The notes below the pieces were generated by a model. It saw only the letters and a program-made list of their open reading frames with translations, ran no database searches and had not been told where the DNA came from. 64,000 nt of DNA from LMUY01 sp965276785 (GTDB lineage: Bacteria; Pseudomonadota; Alphaproteobacteria; Acetobacterales; Acetobacteraceae): positions 434,001 through 498,000 of the forward strand of contig OZ255629.1 of assembly GCA_965276785.1 (NCBI GenBank), written 5' to 3'. Shown piece by piece: positions 26,540 to 35,725 of the stretch. The first letter of the stretch is position 1. Each line of letters begins with the position of its first letter. The translations under genes and the position numbers were made by a program.

Positions 26540-26638
26540 AGGATGATCGCTTCCGACAGGCGAAGCGCCCATGCTCTAACCCTTGTGCGGAAGACTTCAC
26601 GCTTCAGGTTGATCCAACCTGAAGCAATCAGGCTCTAG
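26540..26638 (-). repeat. Dispersed palindromic intergenic repeat, copy A
   Basis: The reverse complement reads CTAGAGCCTGATTGCTTCAG, then GTTGGATCAACCTGAAG and, after a spacer, TGGGCGCTTCGCCT and GGAAGCGATCAT. The same order and spacing occur at 34263-34375. It includes a perfect 10-bp stem CTTCAGGTTG-ATC-CAACCTGAAG (26602-26624). It ends at the 3' end of the OmpA-like gene and may form its terminator. Confidence 0.75.
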
Positions 26639-27792
26639 CGCAGGATGATTTCCACGCGGCGGTTTTGTGCTTCCCGCACGCCAGGAGCGGTCGGCACGAG
26701 GGGACGGGTGTCGCCAAAGGCCTGAATGGCGATGGCGGCCGTGGGAACGCCATCGCGCACCAGCTCGGCCGCCACTGTTTGCGCCCGCCGCAGCGAGAGC
26801 CGCTGATTATACTGCGGCGTGCCCGACCGGTCGGCGTTGCCCTGGACCTCGATACGCGTGGTCTGCACCCGGGCGCTGGCCTGGGCGGCTTCGGCGACGA
26901 TCTGCCGTGCCCGGTCCGACAAATCCGCCCGGTCCCAATCGAAGAACACGAGGTATGTGCGGGCGGGGGAGGGGGCGGGCGCTTGTGCGGCCGGCACCGG
27001 AGGCGGTGCGGGCGGGGCGGTGTTGAAGGCGTAGCGAACGCCGAGCAACAGACTGTGATTGTAGTCCCGGTTCAGGTCGAGGTTGGTGGGGCGATTGACC
27101 ACCCGGATGGAGTTGGCGCTGACAACGGTCTGCGGCGAGTTGGACTTGAAGGAAGGAGCATCAAGCACGCTATAGAAGCGGTATTCCGCCGTCACCGACA
27201 AACCTGGGACCGGAGCGATCGGCAGACTCAGGCCAAAAATCCCCTGATAGGCAAAATTGGTCGACCATCCATTGCTGGTCTGCGAATAGCCCAGCCCCGG
27301 CGAGGTGACGTGCAGATTGTCGAAGTGGCTGTCGGCGATGCCAGCGCCGAGCCCGATGTACGGATACAGCCAGTTCAGCCCGATATCCATGTCGAACAAG
27401 ACGTTGCCCATGGCACCGAAGCTGTATTGGTCGCCGCCGGCCGTCGTTGGCCGGGTGTAGCCGCTCCATTGGCGCACTTGGTTGTGGCGGAAGTCTCCCT
27501 CCACCTCGAGCCGCAAGCCGTTGCCAAAGCCGTAGCCGACGCTGCCGACGCCCACCTCACCCACATCGGTGCTGAGCCGGGTCTGCCTCGCATTCGGCCC
27601 TGGCGAGGTGGTGGTGCTGAGCCCTATGCGATTGACGGTGTTTAGCCCGGGTTGGGCTTGAACCGCCTCTTGCTGCAGGAAGTTTGCCCCGGCCCCGGCC
27701 CCGATATAGACGCCCTGTATCGGTTGGGCGGAGGCGCCCAATGGCACCCCCAGTATCGTTGCACCGATCAGCAAATCGCGGACTCGGCTCAT
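26635..27792 (-). CDS. OmpA-family outer membrane protein with barrel and peptidoglycan-binding domain (paralog 1)
   Basis: This 385-residue protein has a signal peptide (LLIGATILGVPLGASAQ). An eight-strand-type barrel domain (VYIGAGAGANFL, VGYGFGNGLRLEVEGDFR, LLGVRYAFN) leads to a proline/alanine linker (APPAPPPVPAAQAPAP) and a C-terminal OmpA domain. The OmpA domain has YLVFFDWDRADLSDRA, IEVQGNADRSGTPQYNQRLS, LRRAQTVAAEL and FGDTRPLVPT and would bind peptidoglycan. It is related to the neighbouring paralog 2, most strongly in the OmpA domain. It probably tethers the outer membrane to the wall. Confidence 0.92.
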   Translation of the reverse strand: MSRVRDLLIGATILGVPLGASAQPIQGVYIGAGAGANFLQQEAVQAQPGLNTVNRIGLSTTTSPGPNARQTRLSTDVGEVGVGSVGYGFGNGLRLEVEGDFRHNQVRQWSGYTRPTTAGGDQYSFGAMGNVLFDMDIGLNWLYPYIGLGAGIADSHFDNLHVTSPGLGYSQTSNGWSTNFAYQGIFGLSLPIAPVPGLSVTAEYRFYSVLDAPSFKSNSPQTVVSANSIRVVNRPTNLDLNRDYNHSLLLGVRYAFNTAPPAPPPVPAAQAPAPSPARTYLVFFDWDRADLSDRARQIVAEAAQASARVQTTRIEVQGNADRSGTPQYNQRLSLRRAQTVAAELVRDGVPTAAIAIQAFGDTRPLVPTAPGVREAQNRRVEIILR

Positions 27793-27869
27793 CCAGTCAA
27801 TCTCCTATTGGTCCGGCAATTGCCTAGACGCTGATGGCGGTCCTAAAGCAGGCCGCCAGACGCAAAGAA

Positions 27870-27893
27870 GCCGGCCTCAAGCGGGAGGCCGGC
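27870..27893 (-). terminator. Rho-independent terminator of the second OmpA-family gene
   Basis: GCCGGCCTC-AAGCGG-GAGGCCGGC is a perfect 9-bp stem. On the minus strand it is followed by TTCTTT, giving a U-rich tail. It sits 77 bp after the stop of the gene at 27970-29082. Confidence 0.75.
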
Positions 27894-27969
27894 CCCTGTA
27901 GTGACACTGCACGATGGTCCTGGAAAGAGCCACCGAGCAGCCGTTACAACGCGATGTACGCTTTGCCGA

Positions 27970-29082
27970 TCAGCGCAGGATAATTGCCACACGGCGGTTT
28001 TGCGGTTCGCGAACGCCGGGAGCAGTCGGCACCAGCGGGCGCGTGTCGCCGAAGGCCTGGATGTCGATGGCCGTGCGCGGAACGCCGAGGCGGACCAGTT
28101 CCGCCGCCACGGTCTGCGCGCGACGCAGCGATAGGCGCTGGTTGTAAGCCGGCGTGCCGGAGCGGTCTGCGTTACCCTGCACCTCGATGCGGGTGTATTG
28201 GACCTTGGTGCTGGCCTGCGCCGCTTCCGACACGATCTGCCGCGCCCGATCGGTGAGGTCGGCCCGATCCCAGTCGAAGAACACTAAGTAGGTGCGCGTA
28301 ATGGCCTGCGGTGCCGGTGTTGCGGGCTGGGGCGGGGGCGGGGGCGTTGGCGCACCGAACGCGTAGCGCACGCCCAAGAGGATGCTGTGGTTGAAGTCGT
28401 CGCTGCCTTCCTTCAGCCGGACGCCCACCGCAGTCCGCGGGGCAAAGTATTGTTCGTGATAGTCACGGCCCCCGATCTCGCCCAAAAAGCGGTATTCCAA
28501 CGTGAGCGCAAGGCCCGGCACTGCCATGACGGGCAATGCCAGACCGGCGATGCCCTGCACGCCAAGGTTGTCGTTGCGGCCATTGCCACGAATGAGTTGC
28601 GTGCCGCCCGGGGGGCCGCTGAAGTTTGCGCGGAAGCTGTTGAACTGATTATGCACATACCCGACACCGGCACCGATGTAAGGCTGAACCGGCAACGTGA
28701 CGCCAGGGATCGACAAGTCATAAAGAACGTTAGCAAAAACGCCCTCTTTATACTCGTCCCCGCCAGCGGAGCCGATGCCAGCCGCACCGCCGGTTTTGTA
28801 GTTCTTGAGCTTGTTGTCGTAATACGCGCCCTGCAGTTCGAAACGCAGGCCGTTGCCGAGGCCGTAACCGACGCTGCCAATGACCACCGGACCGACATCA
28901 AACTTCAGGTTGCTGCCTTTGCCAAGGTTGCGCGGACCGCCAGACAACGAGTGCACGGTCTCGTTCTGCAAGAGGTTTCCGCCGGCGCCAGCGCCGATAT
29001 ACAAGCCGGTGACTGGCTGAGCACTGACTGCAACTGGCGCAGCCATCATGGTCGCTGCCAGAAGCGCATTGCGGAGCTTCAT
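27970..29082 (-). CDS. OmpA-family outer membrane protein (paralog 2)
   Basis: This 370-residue protein has a signal peptide (LLAATMMAAPVAVSAQ), a barrel (LYIGAGAGGNLLQNE, VGYGLGNGLRFELQGAYYD, ILLGVRYAFG) and a proline linker (PTPPPPPQPATPAPQ). The C-terminal OmpA domain (YLVFFDWDRADLTDRA, IEVQGNADRSGTPAYNQRLS) is nearly identical to that of paralog 1, whereas the barrels differ more, especially in loops. This suggests duplication followed by loop divergence. It has its own terminator, so the two genes are separately transcribed. The 226-bp gap upstream must hold its promoter. Confidence 0.92.
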   Translation of the reverse strand: MKLRNALLAATMMAAPVAVSAQPVTGLYIGAGAGGNLLQNETVHSLSGGPRNLGKGSNLKFDVGPVVIGSVGYGLGNGLRFELQGAYYDNKLKNYKTGGAAGIGSAGGDEYKEGVFANVLYDLSIPGVTLPVQPYIGAGVGYVHNQFNSFRANFSGPPGGTQLIRGNGRNDNLGVQGIAGLALPVMAVPGLALTLEYRFLGEIGGRDYHEQYFAPRTAVGVRLKEGSDDFNHSILLGVRYAFGAPTPPPPPQPATPAPQAITRTYLVFFDWDRADLTDRARQIVSEAAQASTKVQYTRIEVQGNADRSGTPAYNQRLSLRRAQTVAAELVRLGVPRTAIDIQAFGDTRPLVPTAPGVREPQNRRVAIILR

Positions 29083-29308
29083 ACTTTCTCTCCTCGTTAC
29101 TAACCTGCGCTCACACGCAGCAAACCGAATCCGGGGACAACCATTCCGCCGAAGCCTTCAGCAGACGCAACATATCACCTCATTTCTCCAGCGGGAGACC
29201 AATGTAGCTAATTCCTCAATACTGTGGTAACCCCGCCACATACACCGGCGCAATCAAGCAACAGTGATGTTCGGCAGTGCAGCGCCGTTTCACGCGCGAA
29301 CCAAGCGT

Positions 29309-29644
29309 TCAGACGATTTTGGCCTCAAATGGCGGCAAATAATCCGGCGACTCAAACTCCAAAACCCAGAGATCGGGATCGAACCGAACCTGTCGCGCAA
29401 CGTACGCGTCTGCCTCGGCGTCAGTCACTGGGGTCGCGCCGGTCGCCTTCAGCCACGCGGCCGAGCCATCGGCGGCACGGAGTTGAGACATCACGACGCA
29501 CCCATCCCGCCCGCGCAACACCACCAGGATGCCCCCTGCATCGGGATCTCCCGTGCGGAGCACCGCGCCGGGGCGTGCTGATTGATCCCCCAAGCGCAAG
29601 GCCATCTGGACCCATAATTTCGCTTTGACCCGCGGCTCCGCCAT
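29309..29644 (-). CDS. DUF1491 family protein
   Basis: This 111-residue protein starts MAEPRVKAKLWVQMALRLGD and contains RTGDPDAGGILVVLRGRDG and RFDPDLWVLEFESPDYLPPF. This is the alphaproteobacterial DUF1491 pattern. The function is unknown. It lies 15 bp downstream of asnB on the same strand and may be on the asnB/glycosyltransferase transcript. Confidence 0.85.
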   Translation of the reverse strand: MAEPRVKAKLWVQMALRLGDQSARPGAVLRTGDPDAGGILVVLRGRDGCVVMSQLRAADGSAAWLKATGATPVTDAEADAYVARQVRFDPDLWVLEFESPDYLPPFEAKIV

Positions 29645-29659
29645 GGTGGCCCTCTGCTG

Positions 29660-31414
29660 TTAACGGCTCGCGAGCACGTCGAAGGTGTTGCCGCTCACAT
29701 CCCGGCCCTCGATATGGGCGCGGTGCCAAAGCGCGTAAAACAGCAACGTCCAGGCCGCGAAGCCGCGTCGCCGGCCGGCCGCCTCGCGGAACAGCGCCAC
29801 AACGCGCGCCGGCGCCGCTATTTCGGCCACCCCGGGCTGGGCGGCGACGAGTGGGCCCAATTGGCTCGCGCGCTGGGCAATCCAGTGGCTCACCGGGACG
29901 GTAAAGCCGCGCTTGGGTGCAAACGGCTCGGCTTTAGGCTGGGCGTTTTGCAGCCAGCGCCGCAACAGCCACTTGCCGCGGCCATCCCGCACCTTCAAAC
30001 CATCGGGCAAGCAGAACGACGCCGCCGCGACTCCATTGTCCAGAAATGGCGTGCGGCCTTCCACTCCATGCGCCATCAGGCAGCGGTCGAGCTTGAGCAG
30101 CAGGTCGTGGGGCAGCCAATCGGCAACGTCCGTCGCCTGGGCAACCTGGAGGCGAGAGCGCCCATCCAGGGCGGCCCGCGCCTCGGCAGCCGCCACACCA
30201 TCACGCCAGCCGGGCGCAATCTCGCGTAACACCTCCAGCCGGTCGAAGGTGCCGCGGCTGCGTATGTTACGGCCGCCGCGCCACCACGGGCGCATCGCGC
30301 TGCGGTAGCGGCCATAGCCTCCCAGCATTTCATCGCCGCCCTCGCCGGACAGCACGACCTTCACATCCTGGCGCGCCCGCTGGGCCAGGAACCAAGTGGG
30401 AATGATGGCGTAATCGGCCGCCGGGTCATCCATCGCGGCCACGATGCGCGGCAGCGCCTGCCACACCATCGCCTCGGTGACCGCGACCGTCTCGTGCCGG
30501 GCGCCAGCGGCGCGGGCCACGTCTGCCGCTGCTTGGCGCTCATCGGCCACTCCAGGGGCGTCGAAGCCGGCGGTGTAGGCCAGCACCGGTTCGCTGTTCA
30601 GGCGCGCCATCAGCGTCAGCAGGGCCGAGCTATCGATGCCGCTCGACAGAAACATGCCGTAGGGCACGTCGCTGCGCTGGTGGAAGTCGACCGACTGCAT
30701 CAGCGCCGTGTCCAAGCGTGCCAGCGCCGCGTCCTCGCCGATGACCTCGGGCGGCCCGGCGGGCAGCGCCTCCTGCCGCCGGCGTTCCACCAGGTGGCCA
30801 TCTACCGCCACCAGCGTTTCCCCGGGCAGGACGCGCTGAATACCTTCGAAGATGGTATCGGCCCCCGTGGTGAACTGCATCTGCAGCAGTTCATCCCGAG
30901 CGGCGGGCCGCAATTGCCGGCCAACCAGCCCAGCGGCGAGAAGCGCCTGCGGCTCAGAAGCAAAGGCGACGCCGCCGGCGATGGTGGCGGTATAGAGCGG
31001 CTTGATGCCAAACGCGTCCCGAGACAGCGTCAGCCTGCGCGTGGCGCGGTCGTGGATGGCGATGGCATACATGCCCCGCAGCCGGTCGGCATACTCCGCC
31101 CCATGTTGCCGCCAGAGGTGCAGGGGCGGCTCGCAATCGCTCGCCGTGGCGAGCGGCAAACCCGGCGACAACTCGCGGTAATTGTAGACCTCGCCATTGG
31201 CGATCAACGTGCACGGCCCAGCGAAGAGCGGCTGATCGCCCGTCTGCAGGTCGATGATGGCCAGCCGGGTCTGCGCCAAGCTGGTGCGGCCCACGGCGAA
31301 ATGGCCCTCTCCGTCCGGGCCGCGATGGGCCAATGCTCGGGTCAGCAGAGACATAACGGTTGGGTCCAGCGCAGGGGCACCAGGCTCCAGCACCACTCCG
31401 GCTATGCCGCACAT
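29660..31414 (-). CDS. asnB: Glutamine-hydrolysing asparagine synthase (AsnB family)
   Basis: This 584-residue two-domain enzyme has an N-terminal class II glutaminase with nucleophile Cys2 (MCGIAGVVLEPG, ALAHRGPDGEGHF, LIANGEVYNYREL) and a C-terminal synthetase with the PPi loop SSGIDSSALLTL and LSGEGGDEMLGGYGRY. It could make asparagine. AsnB proteins next to glycosyltransferases, as here, often instead amidate a sugar or glycan precursor. ATG 31414 preserves the catalytic Cys at position 2, which fixes the start. It overlaps the upstream glycosyltransferase by 13 bp. Confidence 0.9.
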   Translation of the reverse strand: MCGIAGVVLEPGAPALDPTVMSLLTRALAHRGPDGEGHFAVGRTSLAQTRLAIIDLQTGDQPLFAGPCTLIANGEVYNYRELSPGLPLATASDCEPPLHLWRQHGAEYADRLRGMYAIAIHDRATRRLTLSRDAFGIKPLYTATIAGGVAFASEPQALLAAGLVGRQLRPAARDELLQMQFTTGADTIFEGIQRVLPGETLVAVDGHLVERRRQEALPAGPPEVIGEDAALARLDTALMQSVDFHQRSDVPYGMFLSSGIDSSALLTLMARLNSEPVLAYTAGFDAPGVADERQAAADVARAAGARHETVAVTEAMVWQALPRIVAAMDDPAADYAIIPTWFLAQRARQDVKVVLSGEGGDEMLGGYGRYRSAMRPWWRGGRNIRSRGTFDRLEVLREIAPGWRDGVAAAEARAALDGRSRLQVAQATDVADWLPHDLLLKLDRCLMAHGVEGRTPFLDNGVAAASFCLPDGLKVRDGRGKWLLRRWLQNAQPKAEPFAPKRGFTVPVSHWIAQRASQLGPLVAAQPGVAEIAAPARVVALFREAAGRRRGFAAWTLLFYALWHRAHIEGRDVSGNTFDVLASR

Positions 31415-32433
31415 GGCGCCTTCTCCACGGCACGCAGGAACTGCCGCCATTGTGCCAAGACCGGTGCGGGGGCGAATTCGGCCTCCCACCGGGCGCGGCC
31501 AGCCGCTGCCAGGCCGGCGGCCAGCGCGGGATTGCTCAGGACCAAATCCAACGAATTGGCCAGTGCCTCGGCGTCGTCGACCGGCACCAGCAAGCCGTCC
31601 TCGCCTGGCCGGATCAGCTCCTTGGGGCCGGACGCTGCGGCAGCAACCACCGGCCGAGTGGCTGCGAAAGCCTCGACCACGACGTTGCCCAGCGCCTCGA
31701 TACGGGAAGGGCAGACCAGCACGTCGCAGGCGGCCAGCAAGGCACCCGTGTCCTCGCGCCAGCCCGGCATCTGCACCCGGCCGGCCAAACCCTCCCGCTG
31801 CACCAGCGCCTGCAACGCCGCTCGCTCCGGGCCCTCGCCGGCAATCACGGCATGCACCCGCGGCAGCCGCGCCAATGCCTGCAGCAGCACGTCGAAGGCC
31901 TTGTTGCGATGCAGCCGGCCGAGCGCCAAGACCCATGGTGTGCCCGGCGGAATGCCGAGCCGTTCCGGGGCGACCGCTGTGAAATCGGGGGAGAAATTCG
32001 GCAGGTAGTGGGTGCGTCCCGGCGGCCAGCCCTCCGCCGTGATCCAGCGTGCCAAGCTGCGCGTATTGGCCACCAGGTGATCGCAATGGCGGAACGTGCG
32101 TAGCTGGTAGAATCCACCAAGCCGCCCCACCAGCACCCACGGGCCCAACGGAGCAAACCGAGCGGCCCGGCTCATCCAGGCGACCGCGACGCGTGGCTGG
32201 AACCGGTGCAGCGCCCGCCGCAGGCGCTGCCGGGTGAGCACATCGAGCGCCCCGCCAAACGGCGCTGCTTCCGGCAGCAGACCCGCCGCTCGGAGCCGGG
32301 TGATGCGGTCGCCGTTCGGCCGCACCAACGGCAAGACCAAGTCTCCAGCGCCATGCTGCGCAACCACCAGGCGCTCAAAAAATAGTTCGGCGCCGCCCTG
32401 CGCCGCTCCCGCCATGATATGGGCGACCTTCAC
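31402..32433 (-). CDS. Glycosyltransferase family 4-type
   Basis: This 343-residue GT-B enzyme has LHRNKAFDVLLQALA, AVIAGEGPERAALQ and the donor-site motif CPSRIEALGNVVVEAFAATR with the E-x7-E pattern of family 4. It would transfer a nucleotide-sugar residue to a lipid or polysaccharide acceptor. The N-terminus after GTG 32433 (VKVAHIMAGAAQGGAELFF) is the usual acceptor-side start with the G-G-A motif. GTG overlaps the stop of the GT9 gene (GTGA). It is the middle gene of GT9-GT4-asnB. Confidence 0.88.
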   Translation of the reverse strand: MKVAHIMAGAAQGGAELFFERLVVAQHGAGDLVLPLVRPNGDRITRLRAAGLLPEAAPFGGALDVLTRQRLRRALHRFQPRVAVAWMSRAARFAPLGPWVLVGRLGGFYQLRTFRHCDHLVANTRSLARWITAEGWPPGRTHYLPNFSPDFTAVAPERLGIPPGTPWVLALGRLHRNKAFDVLLQALARLPRVHAVIAGEGPERAALQALVQREGLAGRVQMPGWREDTGALLAACDVLVCPSRIEALGNVVVEAFAATRPVVAAAASGPKELIRPGEDGLLVPVDDAEALANSLDLVLSNPALAAGLAAAGRARWEAEFAPAPVLAQWRQFLRAVEKAPCAA

Positions 32434-33317
32434 AGCAGCGATTTCGCCGCCGCGAGTACCTGCGCCACCGGCAGGGCGGACATGGGGCTCCCCGCCGGCC
32501 CGGGCGCGACACTGGCCGCGGCTCGCCGGCCAGCCGGTGCGTACTCGGCGGCAGGCGTCGGTCCGAACAGCCCCAGCGTGGCTGTTCCAGTCGCCGCTGC
32601 GAGATGCATCAGCCCTGAGTCGTTGCCGATGAACAGCCGGCACGACGCCAAGCAGGCCGCCGCCTCCGGCAAGCTCAGGCAACCCACCAAGTTCACCGCG
32701 CTTGGCAGGCCAGCCAGCACCGGTTCAGCCATTCTGCGTTCCGCCGCACCTGGCCCGGCGAAAACCACCGGCCGCGCGCCTGGCAACGCCGCCTCCAACC
32801 CGCGCAGAACGCTCACAAAGCGGTCGGCCGGCCAAACCTTGCCGGCCCAATTGGCGGTTGGCCCAAGCCCAATCAGCGGACCCTGCGCCGGCAACAGGCT
32901 GCGGGCGCGGGCGCGATCCTCAGCGGCAAACCAGCTCACCGGTAACGGCGGCTTGGACAGGTTGAGCGTGCCGGCCAGATGGGTCAGCCGGTGCCCGGGC
33001 CGGCGACCGCCCCGCATCACCGCTCGCCGCCGGGCTGGCAGGAGGAAGGTTAAGGCCGAACCCCGCAAATCGACCGCGAGGTCCCACAACGTGGTGACGG
33101 TTTGCAGCCAAAGCGTCAGCCAGTGCCGGTCGTAGCGGCGCTTGTCGATCAGCAACGTACGATCTCGGTTCGGCATCCGCGCAAACACGCCTTCCGCCGG
33201 GCCGCCGCACGCCACGGTGAAGCGTGCATCGGGATGTTGGCGCAGCAGGTGAGCCGCCAGCCCCGTCGAAAGGACCGCGTCGCCAATCCGCGTCGCGGTG
33301 ATGAACAGGATGCGCAC
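32430..33317 (-). CDS. Glycosyltransferase family 9 (heptosyltransferase-like)
   Basis: This 295-residue protein has the GT9 N-terminus RILFITATRIGDAVLSTGL, LIGLGPTANWAGKVWPADRF and FIGNDSGLMHLAAATGTATL. ADP-heptose:LPS heptosyltransferases show these blocks. The length is somewhat below the usual 320-350, because the middle is compact. It probably extends the lipopolysaccharide core, acting at the cytoplasmic face. It is the first gene of the three-gene glycan unit and is divergent from ygfZ. Confidence 0.86.
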   Translation of the reverse strand: MRILFITATRIGDAVLSTGLAAHLLRQHPDARFTVACGGPAEGVFARMPNRDRTLLIDKRRYDRHWLTLWLQTVTTLWDLAVDLRGSALTFLLPARRRAVMRGGRRPGHRLTHLAGTLNLSKPPLPVSWFAAEDRARARSLLPAQGPLIGLGPTANWAGKVWPADRFVSVLRGLEAALPGARPVVFAGPGAAERRMAEPVLAGLPSAVNLVGCLSLPEAAACLASCRLFIGNDSGLMHLAAATGTATLGLFGPTPAAEYAPAGRRAAASVAPGPAGSPMSALPVAQVLAAAKSLL

Positions 33318-33395
33318 GCGCGCTCTGTAACGCTCGCAAACGTGTTGGGAAAGGGCCGGCTTGCCATCGCCGGCTCGACAGCCCAGCTAGCCGCA

Positions 33396-34199
33396 ATGAG
33401 CAAAATCGCGCACCTGCCGTCTCGTGCCGTAATAGCTATCACGGGTGCGGACCGGGTTTCGTTCTTGCAGGGGCTCGTGTCGAACGATGTCTCGCTTGTT
33501 GCGCCCGCCCACGCCCTCTGGGCGGCGATGCTGACGCCGCAGGGCAAGTGGTTGGCCGACTTCTTTATTTTCGATCATGGCAATCAGCTCCTGCTCGACG
33601 TGGAAGCCAGCGGCGCGGCTGCACTCATTCGCCGGCTGACGCGGTTTCGGCTGCGAGCCGACGTCCAGATCGCGCCGACATCGATGCACGTCTTTGCCTG
33701 CTGGGACGGGCCTCCTCCGAACGGTGAACTGCTCGCTGCCGACCCTCGACTGGCCGAAGCGGGCTGGCGCATTCTGGCGGCTCGCCTGGAGACCACTGCG
33801 ACGCCAGACGATTATGACCGCCATCGCCTATCCCTGGGCCTGCCGGATGGCAGCCGGGACATGGAGGCGGAGAAAACGGTCTTGCTGGAGGCGGGATTTG
33901 ACGCGCTTGGCGGGATTTCATGGACCAAGGGCTGCTACATGGGCCAGGAACTCACAGCGCGCACCAAATACCGCGGTCTGGTGAAACGGCAGTTGGTGCC
34001 CGTCCGAGCACGACAGGGCTCACTGCCTCCGTCTGGCACGGAGGTGTTTGCTGCCGGCCGAGAGGTCGGCCAGGTACGATCGACCAATGGCGATCTTGGC
34101 CTCGCGCTGCTGCGAATAGATGCTTTGCACGCCGAATTGGAGTGCGGCGGTCCAATCCACGTTGAGTTTCCAGCTTGGATGCAGTCTGGCAAGCCGTAA
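33396..34199 (+). CDS. ygfZ: CAF17/YgfZ folate-binding protein
   Basis: This 267-residue GcvT-like fold protein has the diagnostic motif KGCYMGQELTARTKYRG (K-G-C-Y-x-G-Q-E). Members support maturation of certain iron-sulfur enzymes and bind tetrahydrofolate. The N-terminal PSRAVIAITGADRVSFLQGLVSNDV is typical. ATG 33396 fits the family start; the frame is open further upstream but encodes an unlikely extension over the GT9 promoter. Confidence 0.92.
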   Translation: MSKIAHLPSRAVIAITGADRVSFLQGLVSNDVSLVAPAHALWAAMLTPQGKWLADFFIFDHGNQLLLDVEASGAAALIRRLTRFRLRADVQIAPTSMHVFACWDGPPPNGELLAADPRLAEAGWRILAARLETTATPDDYDRHRLSLGLPDGSRDMEAEKTVLLEAGFDALGGISWTKGCYMGQELTARTKYRGLVKRQLVPVRARQGSLPPSGTEVFAAGREVGQVRSTNGDLGLALLRIDALHAELECGGPIHVEFPAWMQSGKP

Positions 34200-34262
34200 C
34201 GATTTCAGATCCGTGGGGCGTAGTTGCCCGATCTAATGGGTCTGCTGAAATTCGCTTACCTG

Positions 34263-34375
34263 GCTAGAGCCTGATCGCTTCAGATTGGCTCAACCGGAAG
34301 CCTGAATCACCCTCTTAAACAAAGGGTGAAAGCGTGGGCGCTTCGCCTATCAGAAGCGATCATGCTCTCATCACG
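34263..34375 (+). repeat. Dispersed palindromic intergenic repeat, copy B
   Basis: This copy starts CTAGAGCCTGATCGCTTCAG and ends GAAGCGATCATGCTCTCATC. It matches copy A (26540-26638, reverse orientation) block by block, including TGGGCGCTTCGCCTATCAGA. It carries a second stem TCACCCT...AGGGTGA (34307-34329). It occupies most of the 257-bp gap between ygfZ and the chemoreceptor gene; nothing else is seen there. Confidence 0.75.
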
Positions 34376-34456
34376 CCGGCCGATGCAGCAGCGAGCATGA
34401 CGACCTGCACTCTCGGCGATCAGTCTTCGACGACTCGCTTCCAGCGGTGACTGGCG

Positions 34457-35653
34457 CTAAGCCGCGCGATGAGCGCCCTCGCGGACCGATATCGCCTTGC
34501 GCAACTGCTCCCGCCGGTTGTCGATCGCTCGGACGGCGCGGGTGATATCGGCGCTGCCAAGCCGGATCGCTTCGGACGCCTGCTCCGCGCGGCCAATCGC
34601 CTGGGCAACCGTCCCCGTGCCGACCGCCACGCGCTGCACGCTGCTGGCGATTTCGGCCGTGGCCGCTCCCTGCTCCTCCACCGCACAAGCCACTTGCGCC
34701 GCCAAAGCGCTGATATCCTCGATCCGCCCGCTGATAGCGCGGATGGCGCCGATGCTGCCTTGGGTGGCGGACTGCATGGCTGCGATCTGCTGCCCGATCT
34801 CCTCTGTCGCGCGCGCCGTCTGTGCCGCAAGGTTCTTCACTTCGCCCGCCACCACGGCAAACCCGCGCCCGGCGTCTCCCGCTCGGGCCGCCTCGATGGT
34901 CGCGTTGAGCGCGAGCAGGTTGGTTTGCGCCGCAATGTCCCCGATTAGTCGTACCACATCGCCGATCCGGCCGGCGGCCGAAGCAAGTTCCTCCACCGAA
35001 GCATCCGTGCGCTTGCTCTCCAGTGCCGCTTGCCGGGCGCTTTCCGCGCTACGCGCGACTTGGACGGCGATTTCGCCGATGGAGGCAGACAGTTGCTCGG
35101 AGGCACTCGCGACGTCCTGAATGCCCTTGGCCGCTTGCTCCGCCGCGCCTCGGACGCTGCCCATCTCGCGCGTGGCAACCTCAACCCCACTCACGACGCC
35201 GGTCGTGGCCGCACCCATGTCGGCGGCCGCGAGGTTGACTGCCTCGACCGCGTCGACCATGCGCTGCTGCAAGGCATGCAGCGCTGTCGTTTGCTCGCTT
35301 TCTGCCCGCTCTGCCTTTGCCACAGCGTCTTCGAGAACGCCGATTTTCTCCTGCAGAACGACCATCCGGCGCCGCAACTCTGCTTCACGGGCAAGCACGC
35401 GGCCGATCACGCCAAAGCCGGTGACCGGCGGATTGCTAGTTGCATGCAATGGAGCAAGCACAGCACGGGTGACGAACCATGCTATCAGCGCCCCGACGGT
35501 GACGGTTCCCAACTGAGCCGTCCAAAGCAGCGGCGGCGCGCCTATGATTGCTAGGCTGGCGTAAATCGCCGCGCCAAAGCCGACGACGGTCGTCCCGACA
35601 AAAACGGCATCCGCCGGCAGACGGCTGACTAGGCTGGGCGACTTCTGGGACAT
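34457..35653 (-). CDS. Methyl-accepting chemotaxis protein without a periplasmic sensor domain
   Basis: This 398-residue protein has two near-adjacent membrane helices (AVFVGTTVVGFGAAIYASLAI and LGTVTVGALIAWFVTRAVL) separated by about 10 residues, so there is no ligand-binding domain. A coiled-coil region follows, then the MCP signalling hairpin tip with IGDIAAQTNLLALNATIEAA and RAGDAGRGFAVVAGEVKNLA. It would form trimers of dimers and regulate CheA through CheW. No che genes are in the window, so it is an orphan receptor that might sense the cytoplasm or membrane. Confidence 0.92.
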   Translation of the reverse strand: MSQKSPSLVSRLPADAVFVGTTVVGFGAAIYASLAIIGAPPLLWTAQLGTVTVGALIAWFVTRAVLAPLHATSNPPVTGFGVIGRVLAREAELRRRMVVLQEKIGVLEDAVAKAERAESEQTTALHALQQRMVDAVEAVNLAAADMGAATTGVVSGVEVATREMGSVRGAAEQAAKGIQDVASASEQLSASIGEIAVQVARSAESARQAALESKRTDASVEELASAAGRIGDVVRLIGDIAAQTNLLALNATIEAARAGDAGRGFAVVAGEVKNLAAQTARATEEIGQQIAAMQSATQGSIGAIRAISGRIEDISALAAQVACAVEEQGAATAEIASSVQRVAVGTGTVAQAIGRAEQASEAIRLGSADITRAVRAIDNRREQLRKAISVREGAHRAA

Positions 35654-35725
35654 GGACCTACTCGGGCGGCTGTTCGGTTCCGATTGTCGCCCGATTTGGT
35701 TAAGACAGCCTGAAAGCTCTCGCGA

